Positions 22,851 to 36,870 of a stretch of DNA of 64,000 nucleotides are shown one piece after another. A program made the position numbers and the translations under genes. Origin of the DNA: Anagrus nilaparvatae (taxonomy: Eukaryota > Arthropoda > Insecta > Hymenoptera > Mymaridae); NCBI GenBank assembly GCA_022575985.1, contig JAKSXM010000014.1, forward strand, positions 23,374,001-23,438,000, in the 5' to 3' direction. The notes under the pieces are model-generated. The model saw only the letters and a program-made list of their open reading frames with translations. It was not told the DNA's origin and did not search any database. Position 1 is the first letter of the stretch, and each line of letters begins with the position of its first letter.

Positions 22851-24894
22851 ACACACATATACAACAATAAACATTATTTCGCACACCGGTTACACGACAT
22901 ACATACAAAGAATAGCAGAAGCCCACGTATTTTTATACATATACAGAAGATGAGAGCGATGTTCGATCCAAAGTAACCTACCCCACCTTTCTCTTGTCTC
23001 CTATATTTTTAATTTAACTTCCTGTTATTTTTGCAAACATGCTGTTTTACAATTTTTTAAAATAAATGTCAATTTTCATGTTTCGTAAATTAGATAAATA
23101 AAATAATTATTAACAGTATAATTAAGTTGAATTTTTTTCTTTGAAAATTGTGGTAAAGTAGGTTGGTGTGTGAGCGAGAAATGAAAGGGAACACTTGGAA
23201 ATTTTACGCGGGAGAATTGTGATTTTGCGCCATGCTTCATTGCTTAAAATTATAAGAATTTTTTGTGGTTTATTGTAAAAGTAGGTACGAATTTTTTTAT
23301 TTTTTAACTTGTGGTTACGACATTATAAAAAAAGTGGATGTGTCTTTTTAACATATAAAAGATAAAAGTTTATACTTGTGTTAATAAATAAAGTCCTTTC
23401 AAGACCTAATAAATTTTTGTAAATTCCATGTATTTTTACTATACCAAAGAGTATACTCAAAGCACACAAGATAAAATAAATATTAATTAGGTCTAAAAAG
23501 GGCTTTAAACTAAAAATTAAGAAAAATTTTTGGAGTTTTTTAAAAAACGAATTATTCGTTATTTCCTCGGTTATTTCTCAACGTATATCTTGACGAACAT
23601 ATTGTTGTGGAGCCAGTGTATACATTTCAATACGGGTTTTTTTTTTCTTTCAAAAATGAATATATATTATATGAGTGAACATGTGCTTAGTAACAGTTGT
23701 TTTTATAACCTAGTATTTATTCATCCTTTTATGCTTAAAGTTATTAAATTTAGTTCAAAAATTAATAAGTTATTGATATACCTGCAAATAGGTAAATAAA
23801 TTTAATTTTTTTATTTCTCAATTTATGTACCAATTTTAAATTTTTTGACTAAGTAAGTTAGCAATATTTAAGTCAGAGAATTTTCACACATCCATATTAA
23901 CCAAAAAAATGCACATATTGCACATAATAATAAAACAAAATTAATTAAAAATATAGGTACCAACAACAATAAATTAAAAAAATTAAATTTAGAGTTACAT
24001 ACCTATACCTATACTTAAACAATAAAATATTTTATTACAAAATGTAAAATAATTTTTAATGTTTAAATTATTTAATTGCAACATTATAAGTAACTATTCT
24101 AAAAAAAAAGTCACTTAAAAGATTAAAAAAAAAAAAAAATCAATTACAAATTGCAATACACTATAGTAATAGTAGTAGGTGCATACCAATAAATTACTTA
24201 AAATATTACTCAAATGTATTATAATGCAAAAAAATTTAAATCAGGAAATTGAATCATTCCATTCAATTTTTTTTTTTTTTTTTGAATATACAAAAAGATT
24301 ATTATTTAATGTGTTTCTTTTCAGTGTTTTTTTTTTCTACGCTTTATTTTTACAACATTCAGGATGTAAATTTTTTTTTTAATATAATAGATCTAGTGCC
24401 TATGTACACTAAATAATTTATTGCTATTTATTGAAATGCATTTTATTGAATTTTTTTTATTTATTACTCCAAAATATTTCTTTTTATATGAAAGGAAAAT
24501 TTTTTGTTTTTGTATTGTGAATTTTAATTGTTTATTTTGTTTACAAGCTATAATAATTTAAATCTTTATTTATAAAAATATTATCTTTTTGAAACGACAT
24601 AACCTTCAAAAATTAAATAAAAATTATGATCACACGAATTTTATTAATCAAATATTGAATTTCTTTAATAAATAAATATTATTTAAAAATAATGAAAGTC
24701 ATGAAAAAAAAAACTCGTTTTTCAGTGGAACTTGCATACACACACACATACAAACACAAAGATCTTTATATAGAAGATCCGCGACGGTTCTAGAACATGT
24801 TATAATTATTCGTAAAGTTTGTTATATCAAATGCAATAAGTTAGAAAGAAATAGTTATTAATATTACTAGAGAAAAAAGGATGGACAAAGAGAG

Positions 24895-25040
24895 TTTAAA
24901 TGCGCGCGCTCTTGCCGGCGGCAAAAAAGCATACGTATTTATTTTGTATGTAATATTGTAGGCCTACACTTTATGCGTTGCATTTTTTTACTATGCCATA
25001 TCCGGTGATCAGCAGCAAAAGTCAGTCAGTCAATCAGTTT
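24895..25040. promoter_or_regulatory. GC-rich island, possible alternative promoter
   Basis: GCGCGCGCTCTTGCCGGCGGCAA lies (as GCGCGCGC then TTGCCGGCGGCAA) about 120 bp before repeated TCAGT initiator-like words near 25021-25040. This could be an alternative start for TENT5 or an enhancer. Confidence 0.25.
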
Positions 25041-25749
25041 TAATTTAAAGAAAGAAAATTTTCTCTTTCGGAGCATGTAACATTTAAATCTATGCTATTA
25101 GAGAGAGTAAAAGATTTTTTGTTATTTAAATAAAATTTAAAAGTAGTAATAGACATATTTTTTTCCTAATTCCGGTTACAAAAAATAAATGTTTTCTTTT
25201 TTTATTCCCAACTTAGTTCTCTCTTTTGAGAAGAAAGAAATTTTATAGCTCGCTTTAAATGCGCACGTAAAAGTTTATGATATGAAACTAAATTTTTGGT
25301 CAAAGATAGTCGAGATCTAAATATACTAGACTTTTTAGCTTATATATAGTTTTATTAACCGTGACTGAATCTAAATTTTTCGGAGAAAAACTGGGAGAGA
25401 GTAATTTACTGGTACAATGCAGATTTATAGATAAAACAGATGTGTGCTTATTTTAAGACCTTGAAAGCTCTCTATTAAAGCTATGATATAGATATTGCAA
25501 GCACAGCGAAAATTCCGGATTTTGTACTTTCTTTTTAAAGGCCTCCATTCTTTGCTTTAAATTCAATGTCGTAGTCATAAATTGTAAATCAAATTTCTTT
25601 TTATATACAACCAAAATTTAATCAAGAATTTATCATTCAGCACTCTTTTTATTACACTGAAAAAAGAATGTGAACAGAGAGAAATGCCTTATTACGACCG
25701 AACATGCGACCGAATCACGACAAAGGAAAATTAAATTGTGTACCGATAT

Positions 25750-26000
25750 AAAAATATAAAATTCTCGCAAGCGAAATGTCAAAAATTAAAATTGCAAGTT
25801 TTAGATGATAATTTAAATGAAACGTGTTGCGAATTATGCTGTTTCAGCAGGTGTTTTTGGTCTCCAAAGTTTTTTACACAAATTTTAGTCAAAAATTGAT
25901 ACCTTAAAGTACATTGCAAATTCCGAAGCAAATTCTGACAATTTTGCAAATTTTTAATAACCATTAGAATTCATTTCACTTGCGAGAAAATTATATTTAT
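25750..26000. mobile_element. short inverted-repeat element with CTCGCAAG termini
   Basis: TTCTCGCAAGCGAAATG at 25762 and its inverted copy CATTTCACTTGCGAGAAAA at 25972 lie about 210 bp apart, with matching AAATATAA outside them. The same motif occurs as single copies elsewhere in the intron. No coding capacity. Confidence 0.45.
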
Positions 26001-26096
26001 AATAATATTTCGATAATATTTCTATGCCTATTTTAGAGCATTATAGAGCGAATTGAAGGTTTTCATGTTTTGTATTTAAAATTAAGGCGAATTAAG

Positions 26097-26198
26097 GGTA
26101 GATTCACTAGTGAATAACCAATACCACGTGTATTTCTTAATATCAAAAATGAGTGGTCGTTTACTAATTTTAATCGGTCATTTATTAGCGAATCTACC
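26097..26198. mobile_element. tiny hairpin MITE, about 102 bp
   Basis: GGTAGATTCACTAGTGAATA at 26097 pairs with the inverted GGTAGATTCGCTAATAAATG at the right end (26176-26198). Secondary pairing TACCAC/GTGGT inside extends the hairpin. Confidence 0.5.
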
Positions 26199-28387
26199 AT
26201 ATACGAATATTCTGCCTAACAGAGAATATAGTGGAAGAAATTTAACCAAACCAAATATTATGCTTACTTATAAATTTCCATTAAATTTCCTCGACTCTCC
26301 TGTTCTTTAACTTTCTGAAAGTTATCAGTTCTTTTTAAACGCAATATTTCACTCAGTATTAGGAGGTCATTCGTCCAATTTTTAAAAAATATACAGCACT
26401 TGCATTATGCAGTCCACACACGCAATATGACAAGAGTATTAAAAGATTTCATCGCTTCTCTTCTTTTCACACTTGCTTTTTTTTATACTCTCAATGATAA
26501 AAATGCAAAAAATAAAAGAATAAAGAACACAAGCGAAGAAAAATAAATAAAAACATATCTTTCTATTTTTATTCTTTTAAAAAAAATCCATTCTCTCCCA
26601 GTGTTCATTAAGTTTATACTCTCTTAATGATAACAAATGTTGTTAATACGTTTTCTTTAACACAATATCATATTGTTGTGCAATACGTGTACTTGATAAA
26701 GTGCATAAGAAAAAAAATCACTGTAAACTTTTTTTCTATTTATATTTTAGTAATCGATAAAATAAATAAATTTATAAACTTAAATAATTTTTTTCTTCTC
26801 TTGTATTTTTTTTTTAATATAAAAACAATTAACAATTTTTAAATATTTATTTATATATAAAAACTTTTTTTATGTTTAAATTCGTGTTTAAGAAAAATAG
26901 TTAATTTTTTTTTTTTTGTACATTTACTTGACTGATAAAAAGAATGAAAAAGAAAGAAACTTTTAAAATATTTTCTCTTTTTTATTTGCATGAGTAAACT
27001 TTTAAAAAACAATAATTTTTTTTCTTCTTTTTTATATTTTAAAAAAATGGCATTTTTTTAAATGAGTCGTGACTTTTTTTTATTATGCATAATGATGATA
27101 AAACCTTGATAAAAAAAATAACGAAAAAAAAACATAAATAATGAAAAATTGTTATTAATTATTAGCATATATTTCAATCAAAAAAAATTTTTTGGTATTT
27201 ATTGAAAATAATAATAATATTAGTTCAGTGCATGATAATTACATAATGTCAATTTGTTGTAATAAATAAAAGTTTTGTTTTAGTAAAGAAAAAGGTTATA
27301 AGATATCCTTGCCACAGGAAGTGAGCATGTTTACTGGCTTGACATATGATATTATTATTTTTGAGCTATAAAAATTTATTATTTGAAAATGATATTTATT
27401 GTTACACGATGCTATTGTTGTTTTATTTAATATTTAATATTAGAGTTAATATTCTTAAATTTTTTTATTTTTCATGTTGTTTAACAAGATTTGAGATCAG
27501 ATTAAAGATTGATAAATATTATTAAAATGAAAAATTTAGTAATTATAGAATTTTTAAATATTTTGATTTCAAATTATTCTCGCAAGTGAAATGAAAACTA
27601 GTACTTGAGTTTTAAATATTTTCCAAACAACTTTTAAATTTCGCATCTTCAAGTATTTTAAATTCATTCCACAGCTTCTCTATGTTTTTCAATCTAAAAA
27701 AACATTTTTTTTCACCCTAGCTTCAGCTGATAAAGCTTTCTGTTTGCTTATCAGAAAATTCAAAACTTTGAAACAAATGAAACAATAAGTCGTGTTTAAA
27801 TGTAGATTAACTGTCATACATTTAAATTTATAGACTATATTCTGTTATGATTAATACCTTGACCTAGAATAATATCAATATTGCCATCATCGAGATATTG
27901 TTATAATAATTATTAATAATAAATACTCATCTTGAAATATGTATTACAGAACAAATTAATAATCTTCAAAGTGTCCATTAGCATTTAGGAATTTTTAGCC
28001 ATATTTGACTTTTAAGAATTGAAATAATATTAGAAAAATCTAAAAAATAAAAACCCACCATTTTCATTTAAATAAAAATTAGGCATGTAACAAAAATTTA
28101 CATTTAATTAGAATAAAAACAAATAACAATTAAACAAAATTTCATAATACCAATCCTACGATACTGCCTCTAAAAAATTTGCATATTAAACTAAATCATT
28201 CAATAAATTCCTTGATAAATTTATAAAAAATTAACAATCGATATAAAATCTTTATTGTTAAATAATAAATATCAGTAAGAAAGAACGTGATCATCATAAT
28301 ATAATAATTAAAAATCAGTATATTATTTTGGCATCACAGCAAGAAAATACAAATTTAAGTGCCAAACTCTCTCCTAATTTTGACTCT

Positions 28388-28404
28388 CCATCATCATCAT
28401 CATG
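28388..28404. repeat. (CAT)n microsatellite
   Basis: About five CAT/ATC units. Confidence 0.8.
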
Positions 28405-29907
28405 AGTGTACTATTATTATAATTGGATCTAAAAAAAATTCTAGACAAACATACTCGACTATACGTAATACACCTGGCGCCACTATAAATCCTCAAAAAA
28501 TAATATAAAATTGAAAATTTTTTTTTTTTTTATTAATTACATAATAATTTTTTACTATTATTTCTATTTAATTACTATATTTACAATGTTTATTCATGAT
28601 TTTTTTTTATGTAGTAGCAAATGAGAGAAGGTCATAATAATATAATCACGTAATGATAAAAAAAACTGGAAATGTATGTGAAGAAAAAGGTCAAAACATT
28701 TTTGCACATTGTTAAACATTAATGTTTTCTATTTTTAATTTTCATATATAAACAACGGGTTATATAATTTTTTTTTTTATTAAAAATTAAACGAAGCATA
28801 TATACTTTTTTTTTATTAAAAAATTTATATAAAAAGAAAAAGAACTTTCTCTATAAAATATTGAAATTCGATTTAAAAATAGTTATTAATTTGTTGTTGT
28901 ATTCTATTATTATTGTACGTCAATAAAAATAATGTAATCTTATTTAAATATTCAATTTTTTAAAAAATAAAATTATGCAATCATAAGAAGCTTATTATTA
29001 TTATTTCTAGCGACTTTTTACTTAAAAATTAATTTTAAATTAATGATAATAATATATTATTTTTCATCAATTAAATTTTATCAAAAATGCATTAACTTAT
29101 AATTATTTATGTCTATAGAATTTTTTATTATTCAAACACGTGTAGTTATTTGATCTTGTCCTTTAATAAAATAATCTTTAATTTTCTTATAGTAGTAGTA
29201 GTTTTACATAAATATAGTAAAGTTTTTTAATGAAATCGTGAAAAGAAAATAAAAACAAGGAATTGATTTTCTTTTTAATTTTATATTCTATCAGATGCTT
29301 TGTCAAGGTTTTACATTGGTTTTATTCGAGGTTTCATATATTTTAATTATTCATATAATACGATTTTTTTATGGATTGGCTATTTAATTATTAATTGTTC
29401 TATCAATATTTAATATTATTGTTGTTTTTCTTCCGGTTTGTGGCCTTTGAAAGTTAAATAACGAAAAACTACGTTCAAATTTTATAGTTTTGATAATCCT
29501 TTTCGCTTGCGAGAAAAAGACTACTTCTGGATAAGTACAGTTATTTGGTCCCTGGAACCAAACCTAACCCATGACCTAACCTAAGTAGTAGGATAGGAAA
29601 AGTTATTAAAAAACTCAATGATTCACATTGGAATTAGACCTCTAGGCCACGGCAGTCCCCCAAAGACCTAAAAACACAGTCTGGTCTGTGGTTTTCTAGA
29701 GGTTTTTTAGATTTTATCGTACGGATTTTATTTATTTTCTCCGATCTGTAAACAGATAACACTCTGCTCTTAAGCATTACTTAACATATCATTTTTCAAA
29801 AAAATTTTTTTGGGGCTGTTAGGCCTGTTAGGGCCTTCTTAATACCGAAATAAAATTTTGAATTTTTCGAAAATTGGTTTTTTGAACATAAAAAAAAAAT
29901 ATACCAT

Positions 29908-30400
29908 CCTTAAATGTTTTTTTTAATTTTTCTGGGGAACAACTTTCTAATACTCGAAAAACGCCGTTTACCCGCGCTATTTTAATTGCTATGAAACCCG
30001 ATGAAACCAGATATGAAACTTTTATTTTAAACATTTTATTGTTTGGTCAAAAATGCAAAAGCATGGTTATTAAACTGATTTTTATCAGTAGCCACCATTC
30101 TGCAGTCCCAATCATCCTCTTCGGTTGCCGCCGTTTACCCGCGCTTTAAGCATATTTTGCTTTTTAAATGCATAAAGCATTAAAGACAGTGGTAGAATTG
30201 CACAATTGGGACGGTAGAAAGTGACTACTGATAAAAATCAGTTGATTAAGTATGCTTTTACATTTTTGGCTGAACAATAAACTGTTTTAAAACAAAAATT
30301 TTACATCAGTTAAAAAAGCGCGGGTAAACGGCGGTAGAAGATTTTTCGGGTATTAGAAAGTGGTTCCTCCTCCAGGAGCTTTAAAAAAAAATGTAAGCAT
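29908..30400. mobile_element. foldback element with about 200-bp arms
   Basis: The arms 29910-30112 and 30204-30398 are inverted copies. Landmarks are ACTTTCTAATAC.CG with its complement near 30350, CGCCGTTTACCCGCGCT with AGCGCGGGTAAACGGCG near 30318, and CTGATTTTTATCAGTAG with its complement near 30225. A third copy of the GCCGTTTACCCGCGCTTT word sits in the centre (30127). No transposase. Target duplication not resolved. Confidence 0.7.
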
Positions 30401-33400
30401 TTGAGTTTTTCAATGACCCTCTAAGTTTAGTTCAATACAAAATTAACATTGACTTTCTAGATGTCGCATCGGTCACGTTACTTCCCAATATAAAAATAAA
30501 AATGCATTTCGTTTGCGAGAAAATTTTTTTATTAAATTGTACTGAAATTATAGAATCATTTATTCCGTTACTATTTAACTCTCTATTTAATATCAATAAA
30601 AAATAAAAATGCCTTTTATATTATTAAAATGAAATTTCACTTGCGAGAAAAATTTTTTCTATTAAATTATGCAAAAGAAAAATAATTTTCTTGTTATCAG
30701 AAATAACTTAGAAATAAAATAAATAAAAGCTAATTTTTTCAAGTATTAATCAAGTATGAAAATTGTACAAGGTTTCTCACCTTGTAACGTACAGTTCATT
30801 GTCTGTTTTTGTAATAGAAATAAATTAGCCTATAGCTGTTGATATTATACAGCTAAATGAAATGTTAGGGAAAAAAATTGAATAAATTTATATACAAGTT
30901 AGTAGTAGTAGTATAAATTATATTATATACGCAGACGTCTCTCTTAAAGCAAGTTTGTTTACGGAAAAGTGCAATGTCCTTGTTCTCAAGAAAAACTTAA
31001 TGTATTTTAAATTAATTATTTATATACACAATATTATACATTACTCGTTTGCACAATTTATTATAAATTTAAAAAGACTTTCTTTTTTTGTTTTTCATTT
31101 ATTTACTACACATTATTAATTAGAAATTCAAATAAAAAAGTAACACGAGACAATCTTGTATTTTGATTTTAAAAATACCTACATAGTCTTTAGGAAAAAG
31201 GAAGAACAAAATTAAAAACTGCATGAAATTTTTTATTTATATTTACTACGCGATAATAGTGTCATAATATACGTGATAATTGTAAATGTTTATAAAAAAT
31301 TTCAAAAAAATAAAAAAACAACAAAATTTTTTTAAATAAATAACGATTCTGTAGAAAAAATCTTTACATATGTATGCTAATAAAAGATAATATTTTTAAG
31401 GACGTAAGCAAGGATAAATATGCGTATTTATAATGTGCGTTGAAAAACAAAAATTTTTACGTTAATAGTAAACGTGTTCATGGATAATTTATTTAAATCT
31501 TTTTTTTAGTTTTTAAAAATGAATTTTACCAATAATATTAGCTTTTTTAAAAATAGGTGTATCTGATTGTAAATGAAAAATTAGTGCTTTTTTTTCAAAA
31601 TAATCATTTTTAGCAAATATTTTACTTTAAATGCACGTATAATCAGGTGTATAATAATAAATAATTATTTGCGTAATTTTTTAACTGTTTAATAACATTT
31701 TGTGTTTCATAATATTAGATAAAAAAAGTGTAATATGTTTCTGTTGTTTTTTATTTTAAATTTCTTTTCCTCATGCAATTAAACATTAATAAATAAAAGT
31801 AAAAATTTATAGGCAAATTATTATTTATTAAAAAAAAAAAATTTTAGTAATTATTAATATTTTTATGTGTTATTGATAAATTGACGTTGAAAATAATTAT
31901 CAAAATGAATAATAAATCATTCAAGATATTTTTATTACTCGATGTTAGGTACTTAACCAAATGATTATTATTTTTTTTTAATTTCTAGCTTTTTTTTTTG
32001 AGGTTAAAATACATGTATAGTTAGATTGATTTAACTTTGTTTTTAACGTTTTTCCAGCATTCTCGGCCAAAAATTATGTAAAATTAAAATTAATTAGCTA
32101 AAATAACTATAAAATTTAAATTATTATTAATTTTTTTTAACTTCAGTGAATCATTATAAAATTCATTTACAAAATTCGTGATTGTTATTTTTAATTTGAT
32201 TAAAATTTTATGATGAATGAATTTATGCTATCCAAAATGAATTTCTCTTGCGAGAAAATATTAACATAACAATTTTGAATCAATTTGATTAAATTAGTCT
32301 AATAAATAGTAATTTATTAAAAACTATTAATTATCGATAAATATTTAAATGCATTTTGAATTTTAATAAAATTAAATAAAAGAAAAAAAATTTCAATAAT
32401 TAAACACAGTACTCTTATTACATAAATTTAAATGCAATTAAAAATTCATAATTGCATATATAAATAATTTCATCCATGTCAAACCAAAAAGTAATTAAGT
32501 TACGTATGTGTATGTGTGTGTAATAGAAATTTTAATTTTCTAGTAAAATTAACTGTAAATATGTAACTAAAATAATAATAATAGTAATATATTTTAAAAT
32601 TAAAATTAAAAAAATTTTTAACATCAGATATAAATAATGTTATTTCAAACATTTTTTTTTTCTTTTATAATATGTTACAATGTAAATAGGGTTAATAATT
32701 GTTAAAGAAAATATGTACATAGTACATTCACTGAGTACATACGTAATAGTTTATACATATAATGACCTTTATAAATGTTTACTTTTATTTTTAAAGAAAT
32801 TTCAATTATTTAACACTAAAGTGTATAATTCAATTATCTGGTTGTTGTATCGCACGTTCCTTTGACAACAACAATGCTTTAATTATTTTTTTTTTTTTTT
32901 TTTTTAATTTATTCTTATTTTATGCGTTTTAACTAAAAATAACTTGTTTATTTTTAACGAGTTAAATCGTTTGAAAATATTAAATACTTTTTTAAAATGC
33001 CCTTAACTGTATTTATATCTTCTTGGATGCATTTCTCTTGCGAGAAAATTTTGAAAATTAAAATATGCAAAATATGAAAATATTATTTGCATTCGATTTG
33101 CATTTTAATCTGAGAATTGACATTAAATTATTATAATTATTCCATCTATCTTAAACAATAATCAATTTGTTTATTTATACTTCATCAGATATCAGAATTC
33201 AATGAAAATTATTTGTACATTAAAGTACTAATTCAAAAATTCTCTATTTTACAGTTATTTATAATTTCGTTAAAACTTTCTCTAGTAAATTTAGAATTGA
33301 ATTATTCAAATCTAATATCTCCAGGTGTTACCATGACTTTCTAAATGAGATCCAAGTTGAATGCTGGAAAATAAATAATTAAAGATTATCGATACTTGCC

Positions 33401-34753
33401 ATGGTTCCCATGGTTTTAAAAAATTTAACTTCGATTTAATTCATAAAACATTTATTTTATTCAGGTAAAGAAGCTTGAAAAAATCAGCAGACAGAAAAAA
33501 AAGATTGTTTATGTTTAAACACCTTGATGATTTAGTAACAGGAAAAAAATTATAATTGGTAATTTCTTTCTTACAAAGTATTAACAGTTTTGTTTAATTT
33601 TCTTTGAAATCAAAATAACTCTTTTTTATTATTATGTAATAAAAAGTCGATAACATTAAGAAATTAATATTTTGCATAAATTTATTATCATTAAAATCAA
33701 TTTCAATCAGAAGCCTATACTAGAAGAGTTCACCTCTACAAGGTCGTATTGCTTCCTCTTACAAACTGGGGTTTCCCCCACTTTTTGCTTGTAAAATAAT
33801 AAAAAAAATTATTATAGTAATTCTTTAACTAGCCTTTCCACTTGTGACCTTTTATGCTTCTATAGTATCTTAATTTTCTTTTAAACATTATTTTTCAACT
33901 CTTTTGTTTATTATTGACTTTTTGATTTACAAGTTTTCGACAAGTTTTTTAGCTTCGATTACCGATAAATTTATTTTTTTTTCCTCGTTATTAATTAATT
34001 GTCAAGAAAGTAATATGTCATGTTAATCAGAAAAAAAAACGATTTTTATTATCAATTACAAAACATGCAATTATCTTATTATAACAATTTTTTCGTAACC
34101 AATTGTTTCTTTTTTTTTTTATTATCATTATTCATTTTTTTTATACTTTAGCTTACAAAAATTAAATTACATTTTCGTGATATGAAATAAAAAAATAAAA
34201 ATTGGTGTATGTTAATAATAATAATGACGTAAAATTTCATTGACGTTGTAGGTAATACACAATAAATTTTTTTAACAAAATGAGTGTTATATACCTTTTG
34301 TTATAAAGTCTATTACCCCCCACTCCTTAATTTTTTTTATTATTTTTAATTTAATAAGTTAGTGCTTTTGACGTTTAATAATTCTTTTTAAAAATAGTTT
34401 TTTTTTTATTCACCTAGTTATTATTTTAATTTTTTTTTTGTGTTTTTAGAATTATTTTTAATCGTATTTTTGTTGTGCTAAAGGTATTTTTAAATTGATT
34501 TGCTTTGATCAAACATTTTTCAAGGGTTGTGCTTTTAATGAGGTCAGGTTAGTTTAGAAGAATTTTTTTAATTTTTATTAAATTCCACTGAATACCCAAA
34601 TTAATATCACAATTTTAAGCATCCCGCTGAAATTTTTTAAAATTAAATTTTAAATTGATTTTGGATGATCAACTGTTATTAATGTAAATGTATGTAAATA
34701 TCTATGATAAGTTGTATATATAAGCATGTACTCAGTTGATTATGTGATGAAAT

Positions 34754-34781
34754 AAATAATAATAATAATAATAATAATAAT
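34754..34781. repeat. (AAT)n microsatellite
   Basis: About nine uninterrupted AAT units. Confidence 0.9.
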
Positions 34782-36737
34782 TTATTTTTAGTGCTAAAAA
34801 TTGTGCATTCAATTAAAAATTGGCTAAATCGAAAATTTAAATCGATTTTAAGTTTAATTTCTTAACAAAAAATGCTTTTTTTTTTTAAAAAGATTCAGAA
34901 AATTTTTTTACAAGGCGTTACTACAAGGCTTCTTAAATTTTTGAAGCTTCATAAAGGCTGGCTAAAGTTTTTTGAACTTTTATCAAGATTTTTATTTAAG
35001 TTTAGGCTCGAGTTTCGGTTAATCCGAGTTTCGACCCTTCAATCACCAACAATTAATAAATTTAAAATGACCTAATAATAATTATTTATCGAGTTACGAT
35101 AAAACAATTTATACTGCCTTAATCCGTAAAAAGATGCACTAGGTCATTCTAGGATTCGCCACTGATTTATTATTAATTAACACGCGCAATCTAGGCCATT
35201 TTTTATTTCTCCCGATTCAGATATAAATATTAAGTTCATTTGAAAACCATAAATTTACCTGTTGATTACTTAGTCAACCATTAGTCAGCCATTGACTAAA
35301 TATTTCGGTCAGTTACTGGTAAATATAACATTTAACAGTTAATTCAGTAATAAAATACCAAGTGACATAATTTTCTTCTTCATTTAAATATTTAATTATT
35401 TTAAACTTCACTCGTTAACTCGGTCACTAATTAGTTACTTTATAACGGCCTAACTGTAAAAAATATGTAAAAAAGTCAGTTTTTTTAAAAAAAATTTTTT
35501 TTTTTGTTTTAATGCATCAGAAATGAATAATCGTGTAAATAATTAATTTCTGAATTTAATGAAATGCTGGTTATTTATAACGGGTACGACGAGCGAATAT
35601 TAAAACAGTAAACAAGGTGATTATAATTAACATGAAATTTACTATCGATCAAAGACATAAGTTATAACAAGTTGGTTAAAATACGAGACGAGAAAAATTC
35701 TAATTTCCTCTCTCATATTCTCATACTTTGTCTTCTTTCTTCAGTTTTTGTCTCGGTTTTTGTAATGGGAGGCTAATGTTTGTTGTACTTCAAAACAAAC
35801 TTCAAAAACTCTTGGATTTCTTAACGAGACACGTTTTTATCCGCTAAAAGCTTAAAAACAGTGTAATTATGCTTAAAATACCTTATTGCATGGGGTAAAA
35901 AAAAACATTTTTGTTCAACGATGAAATGGAAAAAATATTTCCACTGCTTACGTTAGGCTCTCAAAAATATGATAAATACTTTGCAGCCTTAGAATTATTT
36001 AAACCAAGATTTAAACTGATTTTTTTAAGATCATTCAAAAAACTAATTCGCCGGCCCCAACAAATCATTTAATTTTATTAAAATGTACTTTTTTTTAACA
36101 TTAGAAAAAATTCAAGAAAAAAAATTTTTTTTCGCAATATCTCGTTTTATATTTTCTATTTTTTTTTCATAAAATTTTAGACCACACCCTGATACCAAAC
36201 ATTAATATTTCTTATCTAAATTTTCTTATCGTCTGAATTGATACTCTTGGAAAAAATTTAACGCTTATTAGGTAATTCATTGAAAATCGAATTAATTCAA
36301 GTTTTATAAAATAAAATAATTTTTACATAAAATAAAAATTTACCAATTTTTCAAAATCTACGCAAAATCCAGCAAAATCTAATAATTTAAAGTACAGCTG
36401 TAAGTACACAGCAAGGTTACGAATAATTTTCAGCAAAATTGACCTTAATTAAAAAGAAGAAGAAAAAAAAATTTTTTAACTGAAAATCGAATAATTAACG
36501 ATTTTTTCTTTTAAAACAACCTACTTTTTTATAATATAAGCACTTAATATTTTTTTTTTAATTCATCTTTTTTACATAAAATAAAAACGTCGATAAAATA
36601 AAGCTTTTTTTTCAAAACAAACACAAATAAAATTGACAGTGAAAATTTATTTTTTTATTTATTAAAAATTTACTTAGATTTATAAATTTTTATTAAATAA
36701 AAACAATAATAATAATAATAGTAAAATAGTAAAAAAT

Positions 36738-36870
36738 TTGCGCGGGCGCATGTCGCACACAATGTATATTATTGGGTGCAACGACCTGTACGATAATACA
36801 AACTATATAATACTCTCTCGTGTGCTTTTATAACCAGGACGTCCTTCTCGGCCTACAAAATCACCCGGGC
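36738..36870. promoter_or_regulatory. GC-rich island in the TENT5 intron
   Basis: GCGCGGGCGCATGTCGCAC is followed about 80 bp later by a TTTTATAA box and by CCAGGACGTCCTTCTCGG. This is consistent with an alternative promoter or a conserved element, but the evidence is composition only. Confidence 0.2.

Noticed and set aside
29560..29590. CCTAACC words resembling insect telomere repeats (TTAGG)
   Set aside because: Only two or three imperfect units, not an array. A similar pair near 21140 is equally short.
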